Shown here: piece by piece, positions 1 through 12,119 of the stretch
How positions within the stretch are numbered: position 1 is the stretch's first letter
How the letters are laid out: each line of letters begins with the position of its first letter
DNA from: Terfezia claveryi
Taxonomy: Eukaryota; Ascomycota; Pezizomycetes; Pezizales; Pezizaceae
DNA: 64,000 nucleotides
NCBI GenBank assembly: GCA_015179025.1
Contig: WHUX01000250.1
Span: forward strand, 1-64,000
Reading direction: 5' to 3'
Position numbers and translations under genes: made by a program
Notes under the pieces: generated by a model
What the model saw: only the letters and a program-made list of their open reading frames with translations
The model's database searches: none
What the model was told of the DNA's origin: nothing

Positions 1-300
1 AGGAATAGAAACATCTGAAGGGCAATTATTGGATAGGGCAAGTTATGAATGCGAGGTGTCAGATTAAAAATATCTGAAGGGCTATTGGAGGATGGGGAAA
101 TTAGAAACGTGGGGGTTTGGCTAAGAAACATCAGAAAGACAAACGTAGGATAAAGAAGAGAAAAACACGAGGTGTCGGATTAGGAACACCTGAAGAGCTA
201 TTGTAGGATAGAGAAGTTAAGGATGTGGGGCAAGGGCAAGGAACGCCGGAAAGAGGATTGGGAGATGGATACCATGAGAGAACGAAATAGATGAACAGTG
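1..300. repeat. Degenerate tandem repeat, unit about 58-60 bp
   Basis: About five diverged units follow one another. Recognisable anchors recur at similar spacing: GAGGTGTC(A/G)GATTA, a block like ACATCTGAAG, a block like TTGGAGGAT, and an ending such as AACGTGG or GATGTGG. Copies begin near 1 (partial), 53, 110, 168 and 225. No open frame runs through the array. It ends before 300 and is cut by the window start, so its true length is unknown. Confidence 0.6.
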
Positions 301-566
301 ACGCGGGAACGACAATAGAAGGTTAGATGTGTCGGGAAGATAGACAGGTAAAAGTGTATTAGTAAAGTCAATTCAAAGGCGAAACGTTAAGAACGCGGGA
401 CGTCGGCTTGCATGGTAACAGCACAGCTTAAGTAAGAGTTAGAGTAGAAATGTTGGAAGTGGTTATCATACGTCCCGAGAGTTAGAGGAAATACCTCTGC
501 GTCACAACGTTGAGTTTTGCTATATGGCGTCAGGTGTGTCTGACGCACCTGACGTAAATAACGTAG
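301..566. other. Unassigned sequence before the gypsy element
   Basis: No gene or clear repeat is visible. No 5' LTR matching the one at 4602-5149 is present, so the gypsy element to the right is truncated on this side. Confidence 0.4.
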
Positions 567-576
567 TTGCTGATTA

Positions 577-3500
577 TGCATAGCCTGTGGGAAGGCCGAC
601 CACTTCATTGCAGCTTGCCCCCTTCGAAAGAATCGCTCCCTGGCCATATATGCGGTGTCCGAGACCCCAGAGGAGTTGGGAAAAGCGGAGTCCCTTGCCT
701 AGTTGCTGACACTAGCAAGGGACCTATCATGGGTCATTTATCTTTGTCTGCATTTTCTTTGCCTGCATCTATGTCTGTTGATGAATCTCGCTTGTTTGGC
801 GAGCATTTTGTAGTACCAATAACTGTTAAATTCAATAGTAAAACAGTGGTAACATTAGCTCTCATAGATTGTGGTGCTTCGGGGATAGCCTTCATTGATC
901 AGACCTTTGTCAGTAAAAACTCCATACCAACCTCCAAGCTAAAGACCCCCCACCTTCTTGATGTTATTGACGGCCGCCCTATCTCTTCTGGGCTATTACC
1001 CACCTCGCGTGTCTGCCCAGTGCCATTGGAGACCATTCGGAGGACCTCCCAATGTTCGTGACCAAACTAAAATATCCAATTGTCCTTGAGATCCCCTGGC
1101 TCAGAATGCACGATGTGTCAGTCAGCTTCGGCTCTTACACCTTGCAATTCAACAGCCATTATTGCAGAACAAATTGTGGAGGTCCAAAAATCACCGTCAC
1201 GGGGCTATGTGCATTACCACCCCGATAATCCACCCAACCCAGGTGGTACACCAGCTCGCGCACATCAATGCTGCTCACTGCCCTACTCCCCCTGTTCAAC
1301 CTCTCCCAAAGCCCCTGAATATTAGCTTTATTGGGGCAGGGGCTTTAGCTTACCTCACTAGGAGACACAAGCTGAAGGCGCATGCCCTTTCCATACATGA
1401 GGTGAACCTAGAAATCAATAAGATGAGGTCGAGGGAGGAATGGAAGTCCATGGTTCCAGGTGAATACCATAAATTCATCGACTTGTTCTCAGAAAAGGCC
1501 GCGGAGAAGCTCGCATCTCACCGACCATATGACCACACGATCCCACTGATAGAAGGTAAAACCCCCCCTTACGGCCCACTCTATGGAATATCCCGACTGG
1601 AATTGGAAGCCCTGAAGAAGTACTTGGAGGAAAACCTCAACAAGAGCTTCATTCGCCATAGCTCCTCCCCAGCAGGTGTACCCGTATTGTTTGTGAAGAA
1701 ATCAGATGGCTCCCTTAGGTTGTGCGTGGATTATCACGGCCTGAATGAGATTACGGTAAAAAACAGGTACCTCTTGCCCCTGATCCAGGAGACATTAGCC
1801 AGGCTCTCCAAGGCCAAATGGTTCACCAAATTGGATCTGAGAGGGGCCTACAACTTGGTACGAATTGCTGAGGGGGAGGAGTGGAAAACTGCCTTCCGGA
1901 CGCGATATGGCCATTTTGAGTACAATGTGATGCCCTTCGGCCTAACCAACGCCCCCGCCTCCTTTCAGCACTTTATCAATGACACTCTGCGGGACTTTCT
2001 GGATGTATTCTGCACCGCCTACCTGGACGATATCCTCATCTACTCGGATACCCTAGCAGAACACAAGATCCAGTCGACAAGTGCTGGAGAAGTTGGAGAG
2101 AGCTGGGTTATATTGAAGCCAGAAAAATGCGAGTTCCATGTGCAGAAGGTCAAGTATCTGGGGCTAATTATCACCACGGAGGGCATCCAGATGGACCCTG
2201 CAAAGGTTGCTGCGATCCAGGAGTGGGAAACTCCAGCCAACCTCAAGGATGTACAGGCCTTCCTGGGATTCGCCAACTTCTACCGCCGGTTTATCCTGGA
2301 TACTCGAAGATCATGGCACCCTTGACGGCGTTGACAAGGACAAAGGGTATGGACAAAAGCCAGCGCTTCCAGTGGAGTTTAGAAGCCCAATCTGCCTTCG
2401 AGAAGCTCAAGGAAGCCTTCTGCTCAGCCCCAATCCTAGCCCATTTTGACCCCGATAGCGAGTGCATCATGAAACAGACGCCTCTGACTATGTCTCCACC
2501 GGAATCCTGTCCCAGTATGTCAATGGAGTCCTCCACCCAGTGGCCTATTTCTCCAAAAAGCACTCCCCGGCGGAGTGTAATTATGAGATTTATGATAAGG
2601 AATTAATGGCCATTGTACGAGCTTTTGAGGAATGGAGGCCCCACCTGGAGTCAGTAAGGGGGTTATCGAGGTCCTTTCTGACCACAAGAACCTGGAATAC
2701 TTTACAACCACCAAGTTGCTGAATCCGACAGGCTAGGTGGTCGAGTTCCTCTCCTTTTCAACTTCAAGATCAAGTACCACCTAGGAAAGGCCAGTGGGAA
2801 GCCAGATGCATTGACTAGAAGGTCAGGAGACCTCCCAAAGGGGGGGATGAAAGGCTGCAACACCAAACTAGGTGGTATTGAAGCCTGAAAACCTAGATAT
2901 TGCTGCTAATAGTCTTGCCGAGGTTGAAGGCCTCGCTGAGGGTATGGCTGGAGAAGAAGACCCAATAGGCCTGCAACAACTAGTAAGGGAAGCCTATGAA
3001 AACGATGAATTGGCCAAAGATATTATCACAGCCATGGGCACCAATCAACGCCGCCACCCCAAGATCTCCCTAGTGGAATGCAAGGTCCAGAATGACCTCC
3101 TCTACCACCTGGATTGCGTCTATGTACCCGCAGACACCAGACTCCGTCTGCAGCTGACCAGGGAACACCACGATACCCTGGCCGCTGGTCATCCTAGAGT
3201 AGCCAAAACGTTAGAGCTACTGGCCAGACAATATATATGGATCGACTAGCGGAAGGAGGTAGAACAGTACATACGGAACTGCCATATCTGCAAGCGTGCA
3301 AAACCCACTCGTCATGCTCCGTATGGGACCCTGAAGCCCCTGGAGATCCCAGATCAACCTTGGCAGCACCTAACCATGGACTTTGTGACTGGGTTGCCAG
3401 AGGATTCGGGGTTCAATGCTATTCTTATAGTAGTAGACCGATTGACTAAAATGAGGTACATTATACCTTGCCATGATACCTGTTCATCCCGGGACCTCGC

Positions 3501-4431
3501 TAGTCTCTACCTCAACCATGTATTCCGCTACCATGGTCTCCCCAAGTCAGTTGTCTCAGACTGCGGCCCTCAATTTGTCTCGGACTTCTGGAAGACATTC
3601 TGTGAGATTCTGGGAATCAATGTACACCTTTCTATGGCATATCACCCCCAGACAGATGGTCAGTCCGAGCGAATGAACGCCATTATGGAGCAGTACCTGA
3701 GAGCATATGTCAATTACCAGCAAAACAACTGGGTTTCACTGCTAGCAACTTGTGAGTTCGCTGCCAACAACCACTTCTCTGAGACATTGAAAACCTCTCC
3801 CTTTCTGGCCAATTATGGTTGGCACCCTCGATTTGTGAACTCCGTGGCACCCCTACAAAAGGCCAAGAACCCTACGGCTAGGGTGTTTGCAATTGAGATT
3901 GCTGAACTCCATACGATCCTGAAAGTTAAGATGGCTTATGCACAGGCTAGGCAGGCCGAATACGCCAATGGATCTAGGTTGCCAGCCTCGAGATACCAGC
4001 CAGAAGACAAGGTATGGCTTTCCAGTCGGCACTTCCGGACAGAACGACCTTCGCGTAAACTGGACTACAAGTTCTTAGGTCCTTACGAGGTATTGGGGAG
4101 TGTGGGCACTCACGCTTATCGGCTAAAGTTCCTCAAGGGCATCAAGTGCCACTCAGTTGTCCATGTGTCAGAGATCGAACCGGCGGCCGACGACCCCCTC
4201 CCCGGACAGAAACACCCCCCTCCTCCACCAGTGGTAATCAAAGGTGAAGAGGAATGGGAAGTCAACGAAGTGCTGGACTCAAGAAAGAGGTATGGCAGGT
4301 TGCAGTATAAGGTGAAATGGACCGGAGATGAGGAAACCACCTGGCAACCAGCTGAAGACCTGGAAAATGCTCAGGATCTGGTCACCCTGTTCCATCAACG
4401 GTACCCAAGGAAGCCTCGTCCAGCCGAATGA
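577..4431 (+). pseudogene. gag-pol of gypsy copy A, broken by frameshifts and stops
   Basis: Readable pieces in order: CX2CX4HX4C zinc knuckle at 577-618; aspartic protease around 700-1060 with DCGASG in place of the usual DTGASG; reverse transcriptase in an open frame at 1162-2325 with the catalytic motif YLDDILIYSD near 2020; RNase H fragments in two other frames at about 2300-2720; an integrase region from about 2990 with an HHCC-type finger near 3170-3310; the integrase core from 3376 (MDFVTGLPED, SDCGPQF, TDGQSERMN); and a chromodomain at about 4243-4431 (EEEWEVNEVLDSR, YKVKWTG). Frame changes fall near 1060, 2300, 2450 and 2720, and stops near 700 and 3247. The piece from 3376 to 4431 is one intact frame of 351 residues. 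The element is dead on its own. Confidence 0.92.
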
Positions 4432-4601
4432 TGTGTTTCGTGTCTTTGTTGTACTTGTCAATTTGGAGTTGGGGTTATGGTTGTTGCCTTGTTGTTATTT
4501 TGTTGTTGGAGTTGGGGTTATGGTTGTTGCCTTGTTGTTGTTGTTTTGTTGTTGTACCCAGACCCCCATGTCGCTGGAGCTCTTGCCTAAAAGGGGGATA
4601 G

Positions 4602-5149
4602 TGTAACAACCGTCTCTTTACTGTTGTTATTGTTATTATTGTTACCTAGTACCGGGTTGTGTTTTGAGAGTCGTGCTACTTCTGCACGACTATCGAGGGT
4701 TCCCTATCTCAGAACCTTATTCTGTTATCGGTCTTGGCTTCTTGGGCCACCATATATATATATCTCCTCGCTCTCGCACCCACGTTGGATCCCCATCCAA
4801 CGTCTTGTATACCCAATACAGGACCTTGCTTCCCCCAGCGCTTGTGCACCTCCCTTGTGCACATCCTTGTCTTGAACAAACAACTCTGCAATACAGCTGC
4901 CTCCCTTGATACACGTGGCAACTGCCTCCGCATGTCTCATATCTCTTGCCCTCTGCCTCTCTTGCTTCTTGCCTCTTGTCCTTGCCCCCTGTCTCAGTCT
5001 TCCCCTAGTCACACACGTAGCATTCCTACATGTGTCTTACCCTAGCCTTTCCCCAAATCACATACGTAGCACTCCTATGTGTGCGATTGCCCCTTGCCAC
5101 TTCCCCGGCATACCCCTTGGTCGCCTTGTCCCCCAAAGCCCTCGTTACA
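4602..5149 (+). repeat. 3' LTR of gypsy copy A (548 bp)
   Basis: The LTR starts TGTAACAACC right after the purine tract AAAAGGGGGATAG and ends in CGTTACA, giving a perfect TGTAAC/GTTACA terminal inverted repeat. Its counterpart in copy B is 51868-52352 on the minus strand. The 5-bp duplication cannot be tested because the left end is missing. Confidence 0.85.
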
Positions 5150-5394
5150 ACCATTACAATTCTATTAAAGTACTATAATCTAGTTATTACTAACTAAATC
5201 TAATCTATTACTAACTAAATCCAGTCACTAAATCTAGTTTATTACTTACCAAATTTAGTCTATTACTGACTGAATCCAGTTTATATTCATGTTTACTATA
5301 TACAGCTGTTTTCTCTACCTAGGTAGTACTCATATTTAAGAGAGCTCAAACCCAACACTATAGAGATTATTCTAATACCAGCTATAAACTAATT

Positions 5395-5530
5395 GTTAAA
5401 CAGTGGAGACTAGTTCTCAAACAGTAAGGGCTAGTCTTTAGATAGTAGGAACTAGTCTTTAGATAGTGAAAACTAGTATTGAGATAGCAGGAACTAGTTC
5501 TAAGACTGTAGGAACTGGATTGGATATTAG
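5395..5530. repeat. Tandem repeat built on (A)GTAGGAACTAGT
   Basis: Five or so imperfect copies of a unit of about 28-30 bp carry GGAACTAGT or close variants, joined by CTTTAGATAGT-like spacers. It lies inside the AT-rich block. Confidence 0.6.
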
Positions 5531-5714
5531 AAAGCTTATGAGAATAGAGAGTATGTAGGTAACCTATTTCAAAAGTATGGCCACCTAAGACTTAGAGTTT
5601 TTTGCCTATCATTACTTTAGAATACTAGTATATACTGATTTCTCTACTTATTATACTATTATATAGAGGTTATGTACTTACTTATTTTCTTATTTATTTT
5701 CTTATTCATTTATA

Positions 5715-6180
5715 TACTAAATTCTAGGCTTATTTGCTTGCTTGATTCTCAGCTAATTTGCTCACTTAATTCTTGGCTGATTTGCTATTCCCAGCTAATG
5801 TGCTTGCTCAATTCTAGGCTGATTTACTTACTCGATTCTAGGTTAATTTGCTCACTTAATTCCTGATGACTTTGCTTACTTTATTCTAAGCTAATTTGCT
5901 TGATCATTTCTAGACTACTTTGCTTGCTCCATTCTAGGCTAATTTACTCACTGGATTCCAAACTAATTTGCTCGCTCAATTTTAGGCTGCTTTGCTTACT
6001 CCATTCTAGGCTACTTTACTCTTTCTATTCTAAGCTAATTTACTTACTCAATTCTAGGTTAATTTGCTCATTTAATTCTAGGTTGATTTTGACAATAGAT
6101 TCTAGGCTAATTTGGACTATATATTCTAAGCTGATTTATATAGTTAGATATATAGACTATTTATATACTAATTTCTAGAG
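5715..6180. repeat. Long imperfect tandem array, unit about 25-28 bp (TTCTAGGCTAATTTGCT)
   Basis: The core TTCTAGGCTAATTTGCT, or a one- to four-base variant, recurs about 17 times. Variants read AGCTAATTTG, AGGTTAATTTG and AGACTACTTTG. Weaker copies with longer spacers continue to about 6320. All open frames here are shadows of the repeat. Confidence 0.8.
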
Positions 6181-7204
6181 CTATTTAGATGCTACCTTCT
6201 AGGCTATTTGGATACTAACTTTTAGAGCTATTTACATATAAATATATAAGTTATTTATATACTAATTTTTAAAGCTATTTGTTTATGAGTATATAAGCTA
6301 TTTGTATACTAATTTCTAAAGTAATTTGTATAGTTAGATATTTAAGCTATTTGTATGATAATTTTAGAAATATGATTATAGTTATTTATTTAGCTAGATT
6401 TAGATATTATTATAAAAATTAAAATATTTTTGGACATGTATAAAATATAGGTATAAGAGTAAAAAAGTACAGTATCAATGATAATAGTGAAAAGGGAGTA
6501 TTATGCCTTTGGATAGTTATAGGTAATAAGTTTGTAATCATAATATAAAAATGGACTGGTCTGTCTTTTAAAGATTTTAAGTAATAGCCTCTCAATTATA
6601 ATATTAAGTTAGGAAAAAGAGTATTAGAAGCAGATGTGTGAAGAGAAAGATATTAGAAATAGAGTACATAATATCTAATTATATATTATAAGAGTATAAG
6701 ATAAGATTAAATTGTAAGTATTAGTATTATAAAAAGTATATTATATAAGAAAGATCTTATTATAATATAGAGTTCTATAAATTAGTATTATATATATGCC
6801 ATATACATAATATAAGCTAAAATCTTTCTAATAGTAGGAGAAGCTAGATACCAGAGAAATAAAAATTAGATATCTAGTATTTGAAGGTAGCCACTTGAAG
6901 GGTAGGATATCATAAGAATAGATATTTAGATATCTGCATACCAGAATATCAGTTTGCCTTTTGAATACTAGAGGTACCAGTAGTATAAGAGGTAAACTAT
7001 ATTTTTTTCTAATATACTAGATACAATTAGGAGAAGATTTATATAACTAGACTAATATTATTCTTTATAAAAAGCTTGTACTAACTACACTATTTTAGTA
7101 TAAGCCTCTATACATTTTATATGTATATATGTATTGACTATCTTAAATATTAATATTTTATTCTTATTTAATCTAAATTAGATATTAGTATTTTGACTAC
7201 TATG

Positions 7205-7250
7205 TAGTCTGGTTGATACAATAGCCTTCTTTATTATACCAACCAGACTA
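7205..7250. repeat. 46-bp hairpin made of two facing TAGTCTGGTTG ends
   Basis: TAGTCTGGTTGATACAATA at 7205 faces its inverted partner TATACCAACCAGACTA ending at 7250, with only about 11 bases between them. The same end sequence occurs singly at a dozen other places in the window. Confidence 0.7.
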
Positions 7251-8032
7251 CTGCCACACCTAATTTAACCCACCAAGGTTATTTGACCGGCTGTACCCTT
7301 AAATTCCAAGGTGCCAAGCAGACTAATGATGAATTACTTGCCTTCAGGGTAACTACAATATTGCTTTCATCGAGCGGATTATGCCAGCCAGGCTAAAAAT
7401 AACTCTAAACCCCACATAAACCTTTCCTAGGCATGCATATGGAGGATGGAGAGTTATTCTGGGACTCATTTGCGCGAAGTCACAGTCCCGATGATAGGGT
7501 AGGTGGCCCGGCAGATAATTAGCGGAAACTACTGGATAAAACTTGTCGATACCAATACATTGCGTATCAAAGGACTACTGAATTATATAAAGATAGAGGA
7601 ACCCTTAAATATGGGCAGGAGTTACTCGCAGGAATCTATGAATTCGAGTCGTAACGACTCGTTAACTTGCAATGGGGAAGCATTCTAACCAGAAAATAAA
7701 AATAACCAAAAAAATTTGAAGAAGCGGGGCAAATAAAAAGTGAAAACGATTCGAAGTTCAGTTTTCCCAAAGGAGAAGGGAATGTACATGCGAAATAGAT
7801 GTTACAGCCACTTAGCTAGAAGGAGGGGGTATATCTAATATACATACATACTCACGAGACCAAAATGCACTCATAATTCATTCATGGGTAGCGATATCAA
7901 TCTACTGCCCAAAACTACTCGTCTACGTCAAGCGAAAAAAAAAAACACGTGAACCTATGTATAAAGTATCCATATCATCGCCCCCCATTAACATCAGCAC
8001 CTATACAAATCCCCACTCCCCCCGAATTCTCA
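7251..8032. other. Intergenic, 3' flank of SEC8
   Basis: No gene is supported. The open frame at 7503-7688 has no recognisable content. Confidence 0.5.
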
Positions 8033-11000
8033 TTATCTCAACTTCAGATCAACCTCTTCCCCCCCAATCTCCTCCTCTCCTTCCTCCCCCTGCCACATTG
8101 TTTCACTCAACTCCTTCATCCCCTCCACCATCGCCTTCTTTGCTTGTGCAACACTCTCCTTCCTCCCTGTATTCGCCATCAAACTCTCACTATAGCACAA
8201 TCCAATCAACGCCTTCAACTCATCAAAGTCAAACCCCAACGGGCCCTGGGACGCTTGCGACAGCAACTCCTACAAAGAATGTTAGCTCCCCCATTCCCTA
8301 CAGAAATACAAAGAATCCATACCTTCACCCCTGGCCCTGTCCCCGCCCAAAGCGAGTAATACCTCCTTGCCCTCTCTAGACTAACCCCCTTGCCCTCCAC
8401 ATTCTTCAGATTCTGCTGCAGCACTAGGATGTTAAGTAACATCTTCTCCACGCCACCCCTGTTCATGACTTTGATCTTCCGGGCTTGCTTGACGAGGATG
8501 TCAGTCATGAAGCTGCCGAGGCCCTTTGTAAGGTATGTCTTTTCCCGGGCTCGGAGTAGCACGGAGACGTCTTCGTCGAAGGCGACAAGGTCGGTGTTGA
8601 GGTTGAGGAGATTGATGTCTGGGTCCATTTGCGGTGGAGCCGGCCCCCCCCGGATATCGTGTTAGTGGTTGTGGATGTGATGGGGATGTTAAATGAGCTT
8701 CCGGACATGCAGAGGTTGAGGTGGTATAACACGTGGCACCTCATCTCTGCTCTGAGGGTAAATAGTACTGTTCCGGCCAACTCTTGGAAAGAGTTGACTA
8801 CGCTATCGAATAGTACCACCGTCTCCTTACCCATCGGCAACACCGGCTGCTGCTCCTCCGCCACCGGCGCTTTCTGCTGTCTCCCCAAAGTCCACCTTCT
8901 CCTTCTCCTAGCAACCCTACCAACCCCCTCCTTCCCCTCCTTTATCCTCCCCACATCCGCCTGCGTGAACACATCGTCGTCCTCGACCTGCCGGAGCTGG
9001 GTTATCTTACTCGCGAGCCATTTCATGCTCGTATACAGCAGACACAATGCAGAGATGACCTTCCGATCTCGAATGAGGTCTGAGGAGGAGATCGGTTGGT
9101 CTCCTTGCATTTGGAGCTCGAGTGTGTTTTCTTTCTGGATGAGGGACGTGCAGTCCCGCGTGTCGGCTTGCCAAATGAGTTGCATGACTTCCTTGGTTTC
9201 TTTGTTTTGCGCCCACTTGGCGCTGCCTTTGAAGTCACCAGAGAGAGAGGAGGTAGGGTCGTCAGCCCTACGGTTGCCTGTTGCGAGATCTACATTTCCC
9301 GGATTAGTTAAAATTCGGGGAGAGGGAGCAGAGGGGAGGCTAGGATTCGGTAGGATGAAGTAATGTACCTTTATACCAATCACAGCACTTCCCATAATAA
9401 CTGGTCAACAAATCAATGATCAACTCCCCAAACGCCTGATCTGGTGGAATAGTCTCCAGCATCTTACAAAACGCAATAATCAGATCAAAGAGCCTGGCTG
9501 TCCCTTTCATAACCGGTTTATTCGCGATATTCATCCACTGTGGATCCTGCGTAAACGCATCCATATCCCCCGTGACCTGGCTAAACAGCTCATGCATCGT
9601 GTCATCCAGCGACGGGTGGAATACGTTAACTAGGAAGTCATCGAGGAAGGAAGTGAGTGTGCTTAGAGCGATTCCGGAGCCGGCTGGGACGATTTCTTTG
9701 ACGCGTTGTAGGAAGGCGAGGGACGGAGGGAGCAGGAGGCCCATGTTGAAGACACTGGGTTCGATGAGAAGTTTGTGCCCGGTAGCAGCGCCGTCGGAAG
9801 AAGATTGCGCTTCTGAGGAGGATTGTGCGGGGCGCAGGGATTCGGACACTAGCCCGGGAACGGAGGCTTTGAGAATGGCTTCTAGGTCGTCCTGGTCGGC
9901 TTTCATCTGGGGCGAGGTGTAGTCTGCGTTATTGAGTTTAAACAAGGCCTGTACAATATGAATCAGTATTTCTATATCGCATAGTAATTTTTCTAGATCC
10001 ACTCTATAGTAAAAACTTACTTTATTCTTATCCCTCCCAGCCTTCCCCGCAACAATATTATTCAAATTCTGCGTTCCCTTGGGCGCATGGTGCGTCCCAC
10101 CATGCTCATTCGCCGTCAAATAATCATGCAACAAGCTCCTCATCTCACTCTGAATCAACTGCCAAACTTCCACAAACCCATTCGCAAGCGTTAAATCCGT
10201 CCATCCCTCTCTCTTGCTTATTCCCTTGACAACATCATACACCACCCTATGTCCCTCCATCACTGCCTCGAACTTTGAATATAAAGTCCATAGTAAGTCA
10301 TAGAGAACTGTGACACGGACGTCGTTCTCACCAAGCCCAAGATCTAAGGATTTACTGCCACGTTTTCTTGCCCGGGTTATGCCGAGGAGGGAGCTGGGGT
10401 GACGGTGGTCGACTTCTTGGTTGGTTTTATCGACCAGTTTGAATAATTCGACCGGGAGACGCTGGTTGATGGTGCTGATGGCGTTGGAGAGGTAGCCTAA
10501 GTTGTTGAGAGATTCGAGGAGGAGGCGAATGTAGGAAAGACTGTCAGCTTCTGGGTTTTTATTGCCGCCATCTTCGACCATCTATAAATATTTAGAGAAT
10601 TAGCGACAAATCCCAATATTAACAGAAATGAGAATACTTCACCGGCCTGAGGGTATCTAAAGACGCAAGAAACTTATGTAGGGGTCGTTGCTGTGGTATA
10701 GCTACTAGATACACTTCAAGTCAGTTTGGCAGCTTCAAGCATACCTCAAGAACTTGGCGGCGAGGTACCTGCGGTAGACTTATCACCATCTTCAGCCCCA
10801 TTCACTAAGGACTCGGCAGTGAGCTCTGGCACAACATAACTGTCAGGACGATATTTCATCATCTTTTTGCATGCATGCGGCTTGTACATACCCGCATTGT
10901 CATTAGGATTATATGGCTTCCACCTATCCACGCAGTACAGTGACTTGAGGTATAGATGATTATGTAGTTCTTCAATCAAAATATCCGACAAAGACTGAGT

Positions 11001-12119
11001 GCGGTTTGATTAGCCACTCTTTCCTTCCCCATGGGTTCAAAATACATACCACCTCCTGATTCGATAAATAACTCCTCAAATCCCCCAACGCCGCAATCTC
11101 CATCATTTCCGGCTGTCTAATCGTCTTTAAACTATCACTCAACAGCTGCACTGCTCTCAAGAACCTTTTCTCTGATATTCTCGCCTCCAGTTTCTCCGGC
11201 ACAAGCTGGAGCTGCTCCCTTCAATGTTTCCACGATTAGTCCCCGCTTCCACAATGTTTCTTAAAGAATCTTTATCCTTCAAATGTACCCCCTGGGGAGC
11301 ACATACATGGCAGTTAAAGCCCTCAGCATTTCATCATACCTCTGCGACGCAACCACGAGGTTCTTAACCTCGGGCTTATTCGCAGAGAGATCCGACTTCG
11401 CTTGTACCAGCTGCTCACGCAGCCCCCGGACTTTTTCCTGCGAAGCAATGATGCTTCGCATAATGCTGTGATAGGTTCCAATGGAGCTGTTGAAGCCCTG
11501 ATGATGATCTGTCCTCACATACTCAGCAAGACTCCTTGGACTGGGGATACAAGAACAAACCGTTGACGATAGATTGCAATGCCTGCTGTAGCTCCTGGTG
11601 GGTACATCTAAATGAATCATACATATGCGCTCTGCCCAACGAGCTCGGATCCATTAATTCCAGAGCTACCTTCACAGGGGTACAATCGTCCTCCATCATG
11701 AAGCCCCAGTCCTTCTCAATGACACGTAAAATATCTGCTCCACCCGCCCCATTTCCCCTATAATCAGCACTAAATCCCTTCAATTCCTGTCCTCGTTCAA
11801 ACCCCTCCCCCCTCCCTCGCGGGATTGACCACCTACCATCCAATCTTCTCGTCCCAGCCCTCACCCCATTCTGCCTGCTCCTATCCCTATCTCTCGGCTT
11901 TGTCCCATCCCCCCCTCGGCTTCTATCTCTCTCATCCCTCGCATCCCTATTCTGGCTCCGATTCGGCCTGAACCCCCGCCCATTCGAGTCGTGATACTGC
12001 CTATCATCTCGCTGCCGCTCTCTGGGGTCATCTCTTCGCCAATCGCGATCGCTGGTGGTATAGTTGCTCTGTGGTTGGCGTGTGGCGCCGCCGGGCCGGA
12101 GACTTGGGGGGGGATCCAT
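8033..12119 (-). CDS. SEC8: Exocyst complex subunit Sec8 (EXOC4), nine exons, one apparent 1-base frameshift
   Basis: Sec8 is a subunit of the octameric exocyst, which tethers secretory vesicles to the plasma membrane at growth sites. The N-terminus is a basic, Arg/Asp/Pro-rich low-complexity stretch of about 110 residues. It is followed by the Sec8 domain, seen in HHQGFNSSIGTYHSI, KPEVKNLVVASQRYDEML, VPEKLEARISEKRFL, LSDILIEELHNHLYLKS and WQLIQSEMRSLLHDYL. Exons, from splice sites and frame: 12119-11561, 11508-11307, 11218-11050, 10994-10769, 10701-10643, 10581-10021, 9948-9369, 9289-8323, 8269-8033. The phases fit at every junction. The donor ending exon 3 (GTATGT or GTGGTA) and the acceptor opening exon 5 are the least certain. 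In exon 8 the frame breaks at the 8-base C run at 8644-8651; one more base would continue it into PDINLLNLNTDLVAFDEDV and give about 1186 residues. SEC8 is essential in yeast, so a base-call error is likelier than a pseudogene. Confidence 0.93.

Larger units (their letters stand above)
567..5149 (+). mobile_element. Ty3/gypsy chromovirus-type retrotransposon, copy A (5'-truncated, defective)
   Basis: The order is a gag zinc knuckle, aspartic protease, reverse transcriptase, RNase H, integrase, chromodomain, a polypurine tract (4589-4601) and a 3' LTR. This is the Ty3/gypsy order, and the C-terminal chromodomain places it with the fungal chromoviruses. The upstream gag and the 5' LTR are missing. 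A second, more heavily mutated copy lies on the other strand at 51868-57989 and aligns along the whole coding region. Several frameshifts and stops make copy A non-autonomous. Confidence 0.93.
5150..7204. other. AT-rich, RIP-like gene-free region
   Basis: The base composition becomes strongly AT-rich just after the LTR and stays so for about 2 kb. The region has poly-AT runs, several simple tandem arrays (listed separately) and no convincing coding frame. The 64- and 92-residue frames here are low-complexity translations of the tandem repeat. This resembles the RIP-degraded intergenic blocks of many ascomycetes. Confidence 0.7.

Noticed and set aside
8390..9363. Plus-strand open frames of 91 and 244 codons
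   Set aside because: Antisense shadows of SEC8 exon 8.
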